Positions 9,799 to 17,651 of a DNA stretch of 64,000 nt are shown piece by piece (position 1 is the first letter of the stretch; each line of letters begins with the position of its first letter). This DNA comes from Alloalcanivorax marinus (GTDB taxonomy: Bacteria > Pseudomonadota > Gammaproteobacteria > Pseudomonadales > Alcanivoracaceae), in assembly GCF_016785095.1 (NCBI RefSeq), contig NZ_JAEKJB010000002.1, forward strand, positions 1 to 64,000. Direction: 5' to 3'. The position numbers were made by a program, and so were the translations under genes. The notes below the pieces were generated by a model. That model was not told where the DNA came from and did no database searches. It saw nothing but the letters and a program-made list of their open reading frames with translations.

Positions 9799-10278
9799 AT
9801 GAAAGGCGACAAGAAGGTCCTGGAGCACCTCAACCGGGCGTTGAGCAACGAGCTCATCGCCATCAATCAGTATTTCCTGCACGCCAAGATGTACAAGGAC
9901 TGGGGCCTGCACGCCTTGTACGAGAAGGAATACCACGAATCCATCGACGAGATGAAACACGCCGACTGGCTGTGTGAACGTATTCTGTTCCTGGAAGGCG
10001 TCCCCAACCTGCAGGACCTGGGCAAGCTGATGATCGGCGAAAATACCCGGGAAATGCTCGAATGCGACCTCAAGCTCGAGCAAATGGCCGTGCCCGATCT
10101 GCGTGATGGCATCGAGTACTGCGAATCCGTGCGCGACTACATCTCCCGCGACCTGCTGCGCCGCATCCTGGACTCCGAGGAAGAGCACATCGACTGGCTG
10201 GAAACCCAGCTGGAGCTCATGGACAAGGTCGGCCAGGAAAATTATCTGCAAAAACAAATGGAAACCGACGACGACTGA
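9799..10278 (+). CDS. bfr: Bacterioferritin
   Basis: Heme-containing 24-mer ferritin storing Fe3+ in the cytoplasm. At 159 residues it has the family length. Every functional ligand is present: ferroxidase residues Glu18, Glu51, His54, Glu94, Glu127 and His130, and heme ligand Met52. The ATG has GGAGAGG five bases upstream; an in-frame start about 100 bases upstream gives a non-conserved leader. It pairs with bfd as a storage and release module. Confidence 0.97.
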   Translation: MKGDKKVLEHLNRALSNELIAINQYFLHAKMYKDWGLHALYEKEYHESIDEMKHADWLCERILFLEGVPNLQDLGKLMIGENTREMLECDLKLEQMAVPDLRDGIEYCESVRDYISRDLLRRILDSEEEHIDWLETQLELMDKVGQENYLQKQMETDDD

Positions 10279-10323
10279 ATGCGGTTTTCCGTTTCGTTTG
10301 CGCAAGAATTCACCGCCCGTGGC

Positions 10324-10352
10324 TTGACTGGACCCGGGGTATTGGGAATAAT
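10324..10352 (+). promoter_or_regulatory. Promoter of tRNA-Arg
   Basis: TTGACT, 17-bp spacer, AATAAT, then a GC-rich discriminator (GCGCGCC) as in stringently controlled tRNA promoters. It lies 33 bases upstream of the mature tRNA. Confidence 0.85.
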
Positions 10353-10384
10353 GCGCGCCTCTTGACGGCAACGCCGCCAAGCCC

Positions 10385-10461
10385 GCACCGGTAGCTCAGT
10401 TGGATAGAGCATCTGGCTACGAACCAGGAGGTCGGGGGTTCGAATCCTCCCCGGTGCGCCA
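10385..10461 (+). tRNA. tRNA-Arg (anticodon ACG)
   Basis: 77-nt cloverleaf. The acceptor GCACCGG pairs with CCGGTGC. The anticodon loop is CTACGAA (ACG, normally deaminated to ICG, reading CGU/CGC/CGA). The T-arm contains GGTTCGAATCC and CCA is encoded. It has its own promoter and an unusually long hairpin directly at its 3' end. Confidence 0.97.
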
Positions 10462-10518
10462 TCTCAAACGAAAAGGCCCCGCTCCCAAAAGGAGCGGGGC
10501 CTTTTCGTTTGAGATGGC
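10458..10518 (+). terminator. 28-bp perfect hairpin overlapping the tRNA-Arg 3' end
   Basis: The last four tRNA bases (GCCA) and the following 24 bases form one arm, mirrored exactly after a CAAAA loop. The core GGCCCCGCTCC/GGAGCGGGGCC plus CTTTT acts as an intrinsic terminator. The outer arms are longer than termination requires. tRNA-Ser has the same design (46716-46761). Confidence 0.85.
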
Positions 10519-10537
10519 ATACCGAGGAAGTATTTAG

Positions 10538-10580
10538 AGAACCCCCCGGGTTCGACAAGCCGGCCCAAAGGGCCGGCGCA
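10538..10580 (+). repeat. tRNA-linked repeat, copy 1
   Basis: A 43-bp segment beginning AGAACCCCCCGG and ending GGGCCGGCGCA. A near copy lies downstream of tRNA-Ser at 46779-46818, differing by one substitution and short single-base deletions. It contains the hairpin CCGGCCC/GGGCCGG with an AAA loop. Confidence 0.8.
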
Positions 10581-10583
10581 GGG

Positions 10584-10631
10584 CGTCGCCGCAAAGCGGC
10601 GACGGGGCGAGGCCCCGAGCGGCGTAGCCGC
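10584..10631 (+). repeat. Array of three small perfect hairpins
   Basis: CGTCGCCGC-AAA-GCGGCGACG, CGGGGC-GAG-GCCCCG and GCGGC-GTA-GCCGC follow head to tail. The first has a relative in the tRNA-Ser array (GTCGCTGC-TAG-GCAGCGAC near 46526-46546). A few bases later, at 10637-10649, AATCCTCCCCGGT repeats the tRNA-Arg 3' sequence at 10443-10455. Confidence 0.75.
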
Positions 10632-10667
10632 GAGCCAATCCTCCCCGGTACCCCTCCGAATAGCACC

Positions 10668-10722
10668 ACGCCAAACCCCCAAGCCCGGCAAGCGAAGCAA
10701 AGCCGGGCTCCCCCTGAAACCC
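10668..10722 (+). repeat. 55-bp direct repeat, unit 1
   Basis: An imperfect 55-bp unit (starting ACGCCAAACCCC, ending CTGAAACCC) repeated 78 bp further on. It holds the hairpin AGCCCGGC/GCCGGGCT around AAGCGAAGCAAA. It is in non-coding DNA between tRNA-Arg and the next gene. Confidence 0.8.
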
Positions 10723-10745
10723 ACCTCCCCACGCAGCCCCCACCA

Positions 10746-10800
10746 ACGCCAAACCCCAAGCCCGGCGAGCGAAGCAAAGCCAGGCGCCCCTCTGAAACCC
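10746..10800 (+). repeat. 55-bp direct repeat, unit 2
   Basis: Second copy of the unit at 10668-10722, with a few substitutions and the same AGCGAAGCAAAGCC core. The surrounding plus strand (about 10640-10964) is rich in C and A and strikingly poor in T. Confidence 0.8.
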
Positions 10801-10826
10801 TCCACCCCCAACGACAAACCAGACCA

Positions 10827-10844
10827 CCCACCCCACCCACCCCC
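10827..10844 (-). other. G-quadruplex motif on the minus strand
   Basis: The plus strand reads CCC-A-CCCC-A-CCC-A-CCCCC. Its complement therefore has four G-runs with single-base loops, the most stable class of quadruplex motif. It lies about 120 bases upstream of the next gene, within its presumed leader or promoter. Confidence 0.6.
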
Positions 10845-10964
10845 ATCGCGGCGGAAGCCCCCCTACAACAGCCCCACCCCATTTTTTACAAGCCACCCAC
10901 GAAACCATCCGGTAGCCTGAGCCCTCGAACACGCACCACCCACGACCCAGGACCCTTAACAACC

Positions 10965-11966
10965 ATGCAAGCCCGATGGCTGGAACGCTTCAACACGCTT
11001 CTCTACCGCCTTCGCCACCTCTGGGCGGTGGGCAGCTTCTCCCTGGGCCTGGCCAGTTACTTCCTGGTGGAACGCAAGCCCTGGCTGGCGGCGGTGCTCA
11101 CCGCCATTCTGGTCGGCACCTGGCTGGTTCTGCTCACCGAGAACTTCTGGTTGCGCCGTTTCCGGGGCGGGGCCATGGAGCCGCTGGCCCAGGGCGCGCT
11201 CAAGCTGATGCTGCAGGGCGTGCACCAGGAGGCCTTTTTCTTCAGCCTGCCGTTCGTGATTCTGCAGTGGTCCGGGGGCGCGGAGTACTTCCTGTTCACC
11301 GGCCTGGTGATCACCGCCGCCCTGGTCAGCATCGTCGACCCGCTGTATTTCCGGCTCGCCGGCCATCGCGCTCTGTACTTCGGCTTCCATGCTTGGGCGT
11401 TGTTCGTGGCGTTGCTGGTGTTGTTGCCGCTGATCTTTAAATGGCCCACCAACTACGCGCTGGACGGCGCCGCGCTGCTCACCGCTCTGTTCGCGCTGCC
11501 CAGCTTCTGGCGGGTGGGCGGGCCCCGGCCGGCCTACCGCTGGGTGCTGCTGGTGGTGTTTTCCGGCGCCATCGCCACGGTGCCGTTCTGGGGGGCGCCC
11601 CTGGTGCCGCCGCTGACCCTGTCCCTGGAGCAGCGGGCCATGGCGGCGAGTATCAACCGGGCCAGTCGGGAGCCATTGGTTACCGGCCAGCGGTTTTCGG
11701 CGGCGGAGCTGGATGACGGGCTCTATGCCTATACCGCGATCCGCGCGCCCCTGGGGCTGGGCCAGCCGGTGAGCCACTACTGGTATCACGACGGTGAGCG
11801 GGTGGATCGTATCGGCCTGCATCTCACCGGCGGCCGCCGGGAGGGCTATCGAACCTGGTCGCACAAGGCCCATTTGCCGGCACCGGCGGTGGGGGACTGG
11901 CGGGTGGAGGTGCGCACCGACAAGAACCAGATCATCGGTGTGTTGCGTTTCACCATTACGCCCTAA
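10965..11966 (+). CDS. DUF5924/DUF2914-type inner membrane protein
   Basis: 333 residues. Seven or so hydrophobic helices between residues about 20 and 215 are followed by a soluble domain (about 230-333) with the DUF2914 pattern: HYWYHDGERVDRIGL, then GRREGYRTWSHK, then GDWRVEV. The molecular function is unknown. The start is the first ATG after the T-poor repeat region and has only a weak SD; the reading frame stays open far upstream but that part is repeat-derived. The next genes are ctaG-like and sco. Confidence 0.75.
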   Translation: MQARWLERFNTLLYRLRHLWAVGSFSLGLASYFLVERKPWLAAVLTAILVGTWLVLLTENFWLRRFRGGAMEPLAQGALKLMLQGVHQEAFFFSLPFVILQWSGGAEYFLFTGLVITAALVSIVDPLYFRLAGHRALYFGFHAWALFVALLVLLPLIFKWPTNYALDGAALLTALFALPSFWRVGGPRPAYRWVLLVVFSGAIATVPFWGAPLVPPLTLSLEQRAMAASINRASREPLVTGQRFSAAELDDGLYAYTAIRAPLGLGQPVSHYWYHDGERVDRIGLHLTGGRREGYRTWSHKAHLPAPAVGDWRVEVRTDKNQIIGVLRFTITP

Positions 11967-12102
11967 GGGCCCGAGGTCGAGGCCTGGGCGTGGCGAAATG
12001 CCGCGTTGGCCGCCTTGACGCCGGCCCGGCGGCGGCGCACCCTTGGCGCCGCGATCCGGGCCGGTGGCGCCGGCCCTTCACGGTGAAGGCCCGTTCCTGT
12101 TC

Positions 12103-12918
12103 ATGTTGCAAACCCTGTCGGGCGCCTTGACGCCCTATATCCTGTCTCCGGTCACCGTGCTGCTGTTTCTGGTGGCGGTGGTGACTTACCTGGTGGGCTG
12201 GCGTCGTCTGGTGGCGGTGGGCGAGCGGCCTTCCGCGTGGCGGGCGTTGTCGTTCTTTCTGGGGGTGCTGCTGTGTTACGGGGTGATGCACACCCAGTTC
12301 GATTACTATTCGCGCTACATGTTTTTCGTGCACCGGGGCCAGCATCTGGTGCTGCATCACCTGGGGGCGTTTCTGATCGCCCTGGCCAACCCGTTGCCGG
12401 TATTCGCCGCCAGCGCCGGCGACCGGCGCTTTCCCCGGCTGGCGGCGGCGTTCCGGCCGGTGCGCCGGGTGCTGTTCGATCCGGTGGTGGCCACGGTGTT
12501 GTTCGTCGGCCTGATCTTCTTCTGGCTGACGCCGTCGATTCATTTCGATGCCATGCTCAGCCTGCGGCTTTACGAACTGATGAACTGGTCCATGCTGGTG
12601 GATGGCGTGATCTTCTGGTTGGTGATCCTGGACCCCCGCGACCCGGACCGGGCCGGTACGTCCCGGTTCGGAGTGCGTTTTCTGATGCTGGTGGCGGCGC
12701 TGTTTCCGCAGATTCTGCTGGGCGCCTACATTACCTTCGCCGAACCGGGGCTCTATGACGTTTACGCGGTGTGTGGTCGCGCGTTCGCCATGGACCCGGC
12801 CACGGACCAGGTGCTCGGTGGCATTCTGACCTGGATTCCCGCCGCCATGATGACGATTCTCGGCGCCCTGGTGGTGTTGCGTTTATACCTGCGTTACGAC
12901 AGTGAAAAAGGAGGCTGA
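12103..12918 (+). CDS. CtaG-like cytochrome c oxidase assembly protein (caa3_CtaG family)
   Basis: 271-residue polytopic membrane protein. It carries the family features: histidine-containing segments HTQFDYYSRYMFFVHRGQHLVLHHL and a conserved MNWSMLVDGVIFW helix. CtaG of this type is linked to copper delivery to heme-copper oxidases. Seven helices are apparent. The ATG is chosen over upstream TTG/GTG codons because it begins at the first helix; no start has a strong SD. It ends one base before the SCO start, so the two should be co-translated. Confidence 0.85.
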   Translation: MLQTLSGALTPYILSPVTVLLFLVAVVTYLVGWRRLVAVGERPSAWRALSFFLGVLLCYGVMHTQFDYYSRYMFFVHRGQHLVLHHLGAFLIALANPLPVFAASAGDRRFPRLAAAFRPVRRVLFDPVVATVLFVGLIFFWLTPSIHFDAMLSLRLYELMNWSMLVDGVIFWLVILDPRDPDRAGTSRFGVRFLMLVAALFPQILLGAYITFAEPGLYDVYAVCGRAFAMDPATDQVLGGILTWIPAAMMTILGALVVLRLYLRYDSEKGG

Positions 12919-12919
12919 C

Positions 12920-13513
12920 ATGGTCCGTTCCATTCTTGCCGCGTTGCTCGCCCTGGCGATGCTGGTCAGCGCGGGGTGTGATTCCTCGGGCGTGGAGTTC
13001 AATGGCAAGGACATCAGTGGCCTGATGCCGGAGCTGGAATTCTCGCTGACCGGCGAGAACGGTGAAACGGTGACCGAGGCCCGTTATCGGGGCGAGGCGG
13101 TGGTGTTGTTCTTCGGTTATACCCATTGTCCGGATTATTGCCCGACCACGCTGACCGCTCTGGCCCAGGCCCTTAAGCAGTTGTCGCCGGAGCAGCGCGA
13201 GCAGGTTCGGGTGCTGTTCGTGAGTGTGGACCCGCGCCGTGACAGTCCGGAGTTGCTGGCTAAATACACCGGATATTTCAGCCCGAGGATCGATGGCCTG
13301 ACCGGTGACAAGAAGACCCTGGATGCGCTTACCAAGCGTTATCGTACCGCCTACAGTTACGGCGAGCCGGACGATAACGGTAACTATCTGGTCAACCACG
13401 GCACGGCCATGTACGGCTTTGATCGTCAGGGCAGGATACGGGTGTTCATGCGTGATGATCAGCCGGTGGACCAGATCGCCGAGGATCTGCGGGCGTTGAT
13501 CAGCATTCAGTAG
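12920..13513 (+). CDS. SCO1/SenC-family copper chaperone lipoprotein
   Basis: Thioredoxin-fold protein that metallates or reduces the CuA site of cytochrome oxidase. A lipobox (LVSAGC, lipidated Cys20) anchors it to the membrane. The copper ligands are Cys70 and Cys74 in HCPDYC and His160 in VNHGTAM. AAAAGGAGG lies directly before the ATG. It is paired with the CtaG-like protein. Confidence 0.93.
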   Translation: MVRSILAALLALAMLVSAGCDSSGVEFNGKDISGLMPELEFSLTGENGETVTEARYRGEAVVLFFGYTHCPDYCPTTLTALAQALKQLSPEQREQVRVLFVSVDPRRDSPELLAKYTGYFSPRIDGLTGDKKTLDALTKRYRTAYSYGEPDDNGNYLVNHGTAMYGFDRQGRIRVFMRDDQPVDQIAEDLRALISIQ

Positions 13514-13575
13514 GTGGCTCGCCGGCTTTTGTTGCTATCTCCAGCCGCGACGAGACGCTACGTGGTGGCCTCCTG

Positions 13576-13600
13576 CTGTAGGAGCGGCTTCAGCCGCGAT
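13576..13600 (+). repeat. REP-like palindromic element
   Basis: CTGTAGGAGCGGCTTCAGCC followed by GCGAT, identical in its core to the copy at 113-133. It lies in the convergent gap between sco and metE, where it could also help end transcription. Confidence 0.75.
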
Positions 13601-13696
13601 GTACCTGGCACGGCCCCGTAATCACCACCTCATCGTAACGCGCGCTTACCCGCGCCCACGGCGATGGTCGCCGGGAGCGCGGATAGGCCGGCTCGC

Positions 13697-15985
13697 TTAG
13701 CCGGCACGCAGTTGCTTGGCGGCCTGGACCATGTTGGCGAGGGCGCCTTCGGTTTCCTCCCATTTGCGGGTTTTCAGGCCGCAGTCCGGGTTCACCCAGA
13801 GCCGTTCCTTGGGCAGCCGGTCGGCGGCCTTGTGCATCAGATCCACCATCCAGTCCACCGCCGGTTCGTTGGGGGAGTGGATATCATAGACCCCGGGGCC
13901 GATATCGTTGGGGTACTCGAAGTTCTGGAACGCTTCCAGCAGCTCCATGTTGGAGCGGGACGTTTCGATGGTGATCACGTCCGCGTCCAAGGCGGCGATG
14001 GCCTCGATGATGTCGTTGAACTCCGAGTAGCACATATGGGTGTGGATCTGGGTTTCATCCGCCACGCCCACGGTGGCCAGGCGGAAGCAGTCCACCGCCC
14101 AGTCCAGATAGGCGCGCCAGTCTTCCCGGCGCAGCGGCAGCCCTTCGCGGAACGCGGGTTCGTCGATCTGGATCACGCCGATACCGGCTTTTTCCAGGTC
14201 CTGGACTTCGTCGCGCAGGGCCAGGGCGATTTGCCGGCAGGTGGCCTGGCGCGGCTGGTCGTCACGCACGAACGACCATTGGAGGATGGTTACCGGCCCG
14301 GTGAGCATGCCTTTTACGGGCTTGTCGGTCAGTGACTGGGCGAAACGCAGCCATTCCACGGTCATCGGTCGCGGGCGGCTGACGTCGCCGAAGATCACCG
14401 GCGGCTTCACGCAGCGCGAGCCGTAGCTCTGCACCCAGCCGAAGCGGGTGAAGGCGAAGCCTTCCAGCAGTTCACCGAAGTATTCCACCATGTCGTTGCG
14501 CTCCGGCTCGCCGTGCACCAGCACGTCCAGGTCCACCTGTTCCTGGTAGCGGATCACCCGGCGGATTTCCTGCTCCATGCGCTGATGGTAGTCGGCGTCG
14601 CCGAGCTTGCCGGCCTTCCAGTCCCGGCGCGCGGCGCGGATCTCCGGGGTTTGCGGGAAGGAGCCGATGGTGGTGGTGGGGTAGGCGGGCAGGTTCAGCG
14701 CCGCTTGCTGCTTGCCGATGCGTTGCGCGAACGGGCTCAGCCGATCCCGCGACAGGCGGTCGGCGCCGGCCAGGCGTTCGGCCACCGCCGGGTTGTGAAT
14801 GCGCGGCGAGGTGGCGCGGGCTGCCACGGCGGCCCGTTGTGCTTCCAGGGCCGGGCGCACGCTGTCGTCACCGTCCAGGGCACCGCGCAGTACCGCCAGT
14901 TCCTGCAGCTTCTGCTTGGCGAAGCTGAGCCAGCTCTTCAGCTCGTCGTCGAGTTTGTCTTCCTGGTCCAGGTCCACGGGCACATGGAGCAGCGAGCAGG
15001 AGGGTGCCAGCCACAGCCGGTCGCCCAGTTGATCACGCAGCGGCGCCAGGGTTTCCAGCAGGGCGTCGAGATCGGCGCGCCAGATGTTGCGACCGTTGAT
15101 CACGCCCAGGGACAGCACTTTGTCGCCCAGCCGTGGCAGCACCTGTTGCAGGTCGTCGTCACCACGCACCCGATCCAGGTGCAGGCCGGCCACCGGCAGT
15201 TGCAGGGCGGTGAACAGGTTGTCGCGCAGCCCTTCGAAGTAGGTGGCCACCAGCAGTTTCAGGTCACTGGCGCCGGCCAGGCTGTCGTAGACGCGCAGGT
15301 AGGCGCGCTGCCAGTCGTCGGGCAGGTCCAGGGCGAGGATCGGCTCGTCGATCTGTACCCAGGCGACGCCCTGGTCGGCGAAGCGCCGCAGGATGTCCCG
15401 GTACACCGGCACCAGCCGTTCCAGCAGGGCCAGCTTGGCGCTGTCGGCGGCGCCGTTGAACGCCTCGCCCTTGGCCAGGTAGAGGTAGGTGAGCGGGCCG
15501 GGGATCACCGGCTTGGCGTCGTGACCCAGGGCCCGGGCTTCCTGCACCTGCTCGAACAGGCTGCCCCGGGCGATGCGGAAGTTCTGGTCCGCCGCCAGTT
15601 CCGGCACGATGTAGTGGTAGTTGGTGTCGAACCACTTGGTCATCTCGCAGGCCGCCGCTGGCGTGCCGCTGGGGGCACGGCCCCGGGCCATGCGGAACAG
15701 GGTGTCCAGATCCACGGGCTGGTCGGCGCCGTGATTGAAGCGCGCCGGGACCACGCCCAGCAGGCAGGAGAATTCCAGAATCTGGTCATACCAGGCGAAA
15801 TCGCCCACCGGCACCGGTGAGACACCGGCCTCGGCCTGCAGCGCCCAGTGGCGTTCGCGCAGGCTGCGGCCCACGTGTTCCAGTTCGCTCTGCTGCAGGG
15901 TGCCGGCCCAGTAGGCCTCCAGCGCCTGTTTGAGTTCCCGGCGCGCACCGATGCGCGGAAAGCCGAGGTTGTGTAAACGGGTCAT
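13697..15985 (-). CDS. metE: Cobalamin-independent methionine synthase
   Basis: Transfers the methyl of 5-methyltetrahydropteroyl-tri-L-glutamate to homocysteine in the last step of methionine synthesis. The 762 residues match the two-barrel MetE. The C-terminal zinc-site motifs [11 protein letters not shown] and [11 protein letters not shown] are intact. The start [13 protein letters not shown] is the family start, with AAAGGA upstream. It is divergent from metR across 92 bp. I see no cobalamin riboswitch in that gap, so control is likely by MetR and homocysteine. Confidence 0.97.
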   Translation of the reverse strand: MTRLHNLGFPRIGARRELKQALEAYWAGTLQQSELEHVGRSLRERHWALQAEAGVSPVPVGDFAWYDQILEFSCLLGVVPARFNHGADQPVDLDTLFRMARGRAPSGTPAAACEMTKWFDTNYHYIVPELAADQNFRIARGSLFEQVQEARALGHDAKPVIPGPLTYLYLAKGEAFNGAADSAKLALLERLVPVYRDILRRFADQGVAWVQIDEPILALDLPDDWQRAYLRVYDSLAGASDLKLLVATYFEGLRDNLFTALQLPVAGLHLDRVRGDDDLQQVLPRLGDKVLSLGVINGRNIWRADLDALLETLAPLRDQLGDRLWLAPSCSLLHVPVDLDQEDKLDDELKSWLSFAKQKLQELAVLRGALDGDDSVRPALEAQRAAVAARATSPRIHNPAVAERLAGADRLSRDRLSPFAQRIGKQQAALNLPAYPTTTIGSFPQTPEIRAARRDWKAGKLGDADYHQRMEQEIRRVIRYQEQVDLDVLVHGEPERNDMVEYFGELLEGFAFTRFGWVQSYGSRCVKPPVIFGDVSRPRPMTVEWLRFAQSLTDKPVKGMLTGPVTILQWSFVRDDQPRQATCRQIALALRDEVQDLEKAGIGVIQIDEPAFREGLPLRREDWRAYLDWAVDCFRLATVGVADETQIHTHMCYSEFNDIIEAIAALDADVITIETSRSNMELLEAFQNFEYPNDIGPGVYDIHSPNEPAVDWMVDLMHKAADRLPKERLWVNPDCGLKTRKWEETEGALANMVQAAKQLRAG

Positions 15986-16013
15986 GATGGCGTCCTTTCG
16001 ATTTGAATGGCGC

Positions 16014-16042
16014 TATTGTGGTGGCGGTGCTACATGAGACAA
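16014..16042 (-). promoter_or_regulatory. metE promoter and presumed MetR control region
   Basis: On the minus strand TTGTCT is followed after 17 bp by ACAATA. The AT-rich stretch just upstream (16031-16077) holds repeated ATGAG boxes and would carry the MetR site between the divergent genes. No perfect TGAA-N5-TTCA site is present, so the exact operator is undetermined. Confidence 0.5.
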
Positions 16043-16077
16043 AATCAAATTCCTAATTTTTAATATGAGGATTTCTC

Positions 16078-16995
16078 ATGTTGGAGCTGCGCCATCTGAA
16101 CACCCTGCTGGCGATTCAGGAGGCCGGCAGCCTGGTGGACGCCGCCGAGCGGCTGCATGTGACCCAGTCCGCCCTGTCCCATCAGCTCAAGGATCTTGAG
16201 CACCGGCTTGGCGTGTCGCTGATCGTGCGCCGTACCCGGCCGATCCGCTTCACGCCGGCGGGGCAGCGGGTTCTGGAGCTGGCTACCCAGGTGTTGCCGC
16301 TGGTACGCCGCACCGAGACCGAGTTGCGGCGGCTGGCCGCCGGTCGCAGCGGGCGCCTGCATATCGCCATCGAATGCCACTCCTGTTTCCAGTGGCTAAT
16401 GCCGGCGCTGGACCGGTTCCGGGAAGGCTGGCCGGAGGTGGAGCTGGATCTGTCCGCCGCCTTCAGCTTCACGCCGCAGAGCGCCCTGGTGCGCGGCGAT
16501 CTGGACATGGTGATCACTTCCGATCCGGTCGGTGACGAGGCGGTGCGCTATCTGCCGTTGTTCCGCTATGAGCTGGTGCTGGCGGTGGCGCGCGGGTCGG
16601 CATTGTCGCAGCGGCGTTTCGTCAGCGCGGAGGAACTGGCCGACCAGGTGCTGATTGCCTACCCGGTGGAGCATGAACGGCTGGATGTGTTCACCGCCTT
16701 CCTGGACCCGGCCGGGGTGGCGCCGGCGTCGGTGCGCACCGCCGAGCTGACGCCGATGATGGTGCAGTTGGTGGCCGCCGGGCGGGGCGTGGCGGCGCTG
16801 CCCAACTGGGCGCTCACCGAGTACCTGGATCTCAAGCTGGTGGAGGCGGCGCGGCTTGGCGAAGCGGGGGTTTGGCGCACTCTATACGCGGCGGTGCGCG
16901 ATGGTGATGAGTCGGTGCCGTTCATTCAGGAGTTCATGGAGACCGCGCGCACCTTGTGCTTTCAGAACCTGTCGGGCATCAAGCGGGCCGATTGA
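16078..16995 (+). CDS. metR: LysR-type activator of methionine genes, MetR
   Basis: 305-residue LysR regulator. The N-terminal winged helix-turn-helix includes GSLVDAAERLHVTQSALSHQ (about residues 18-37), followed by a linker helix and a periplasmic-binding-like effector domain. MetR senses homocysteine and activates metE. Its divergent position next to metE supports the call. TGAGGA lies about eight bases before the ATG. Confidence 0.93.
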   Translation: MLELRHLNTLLAIQEAGSLVDAAERLHVTQSALSHQLKDLEHRLGVSLIVRRTRPIRFTPAGQRVLELATQVLPLVRRTETELRRLAAGRSGRLHIAIECHSCFQWLMPALDRFREGWPEVELDLSAAFSFTPQSALVRGDLDMVITSDPVGDEAVRYLPLFRYELVLAVARGSALSQRRFVSAEELADQVLIAYPVEHERLDVFTAFLDPAGVAPASVRTAELTPMMVQLVAAGRGVAALPNWALTEYLDLKLVEAARLGEAGVWRTLYAAVRDGDESVPFIQEFMETARTLCFQNLSGIKRAD

Positions 16996-17004
16996 GGGCC
17001 GCCC

Positions 17005-17181
17005 TCAGGAGGGCCCCTGGGGCGCCAGGGGTTTGACCCAGTAAAGTTGCTTGTGGCCACGTTTGCGGTAGCGTTCGCAGACCCGCTCGGCCTGGTCGCG
17101 GGAGTGGAAGCGCTGCATCACGAACAGATTGCCGTTGTCGTCCTGACGCCACAGGATGTACTGCACGTTACCAGCGGCCAT
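17005..17181 (-). CDS. Small conserved-looking protein of 58 residues
   Basis: Begins MAAGNVQYILWRQDDNGN and ends with a basic stretch containing RKRGHKQLYWVKP. It is hydrophilic with no signal or membrane segment; the alternating pattern (YILWRQ...LFVMQRF...HKQLYWV) suggests a small alpha/beta fold such as a SPOR-like or interaction domain. Its ATG lies inside the last 14 bases of the CYTH gene, so translation is probably coupled. I know of no function for it. Confidence 0.65.
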   Translation of the reverse strand: MAAGNVQYILWRQDDNGNLFVMQRFHSRDQAERVCERYRKRGHKQLYWVKPLAPQGPS

Positions 17182-17632
17182 AGGGGCTGCGGCTCAGGGC
17201 GCTGTTGTAGTAGCGCGGGTCCTCGGTGACCTCCTCGCCCAGCCAGCCAGGGTGGCTGAAGGCTTCGTCCTCGTGCCGCAGTTCGATTTCCGCCACCACC
17301 AGGCCTTCGTTGTCGCCATGGAACACGTCCACCTCCCAGACGTGGCCGTCCAGGGGCAGGCGGTAGCGGGTTTTGTCGATTACCCCTTCCGGGCACATTT
17401 CCTCGAGCATGGCGCGGGCATCGTCCGCCGGAATCGGGTATTCGAATTCACTGCGCCGCGCGCCGTGGGTCTCGCCCTTGATGGTGAGCCACGCTTGGTC
17501 ATCGCGCACCCGTACCCGCACGGTGGCCTGGCGGGCATGGCTCAGGTAACCCTGCACCAGGCGTTCGCCGTCCAGGCCGTCGAGAAAGTCGGTGCGCGTG
17601 ACGCGGAATTTACGTTCGATCTCCACCGCCAT
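17168..17632 (-). CDS. CYTH domain protein (probable inorganic triphosphatase)
   Basis: 154 residues covering a single CYTH tunnel domain. The signature ExExK is at Glu4, Glu6 and Lys8 (VEIERKF), followed by alternating basic and acidic strands (RVRVRDDQAWLTIKG, EFEYPIP, EVDVFHG, VAEIEL). CYTH enzymes hydrolyse triphosphates, or cyclise ATP in class IV cyclases; the short single-domain form favours triphosphatase. It lies 19 bp after the lipocalin gene and overlaps the next small gene. Confidence 0.87.
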   Translation of the reverse strand: MAVEIERKFRVTRTDFLDGLDGERLVQGYLSHARQATVRVRVRDDQAWLTIKGETHGARRSEFEYPIPADDARAMLEEMCPEGVIDKTRYRLPLDGHVWEVDVFHGDNEGLVVAEIELRHEDEAFSHPGWLGEEVTEDPRYYNSALSRSPYGRW

Positions 17633-17651
17633 GGGAATCTCCGGGTCCGTT

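Noticed and set aside
10509..10964. N-terminal extension of the DUF5924 protein
   Set aside because: The frame is open, but its translation is Pro/Thr-rich sequence from hairpins and 55-bp repeats, it would begin inside the tRNA terminator, and the membrane domain starts at the ATG at 10965.
15986..16077. Cobalamin riboswitch upstream of metE
   Set aside because: Only 92 bp lie between metE and metR, with no room for the riboswitch and no B12-box; MetR control is sufficient.
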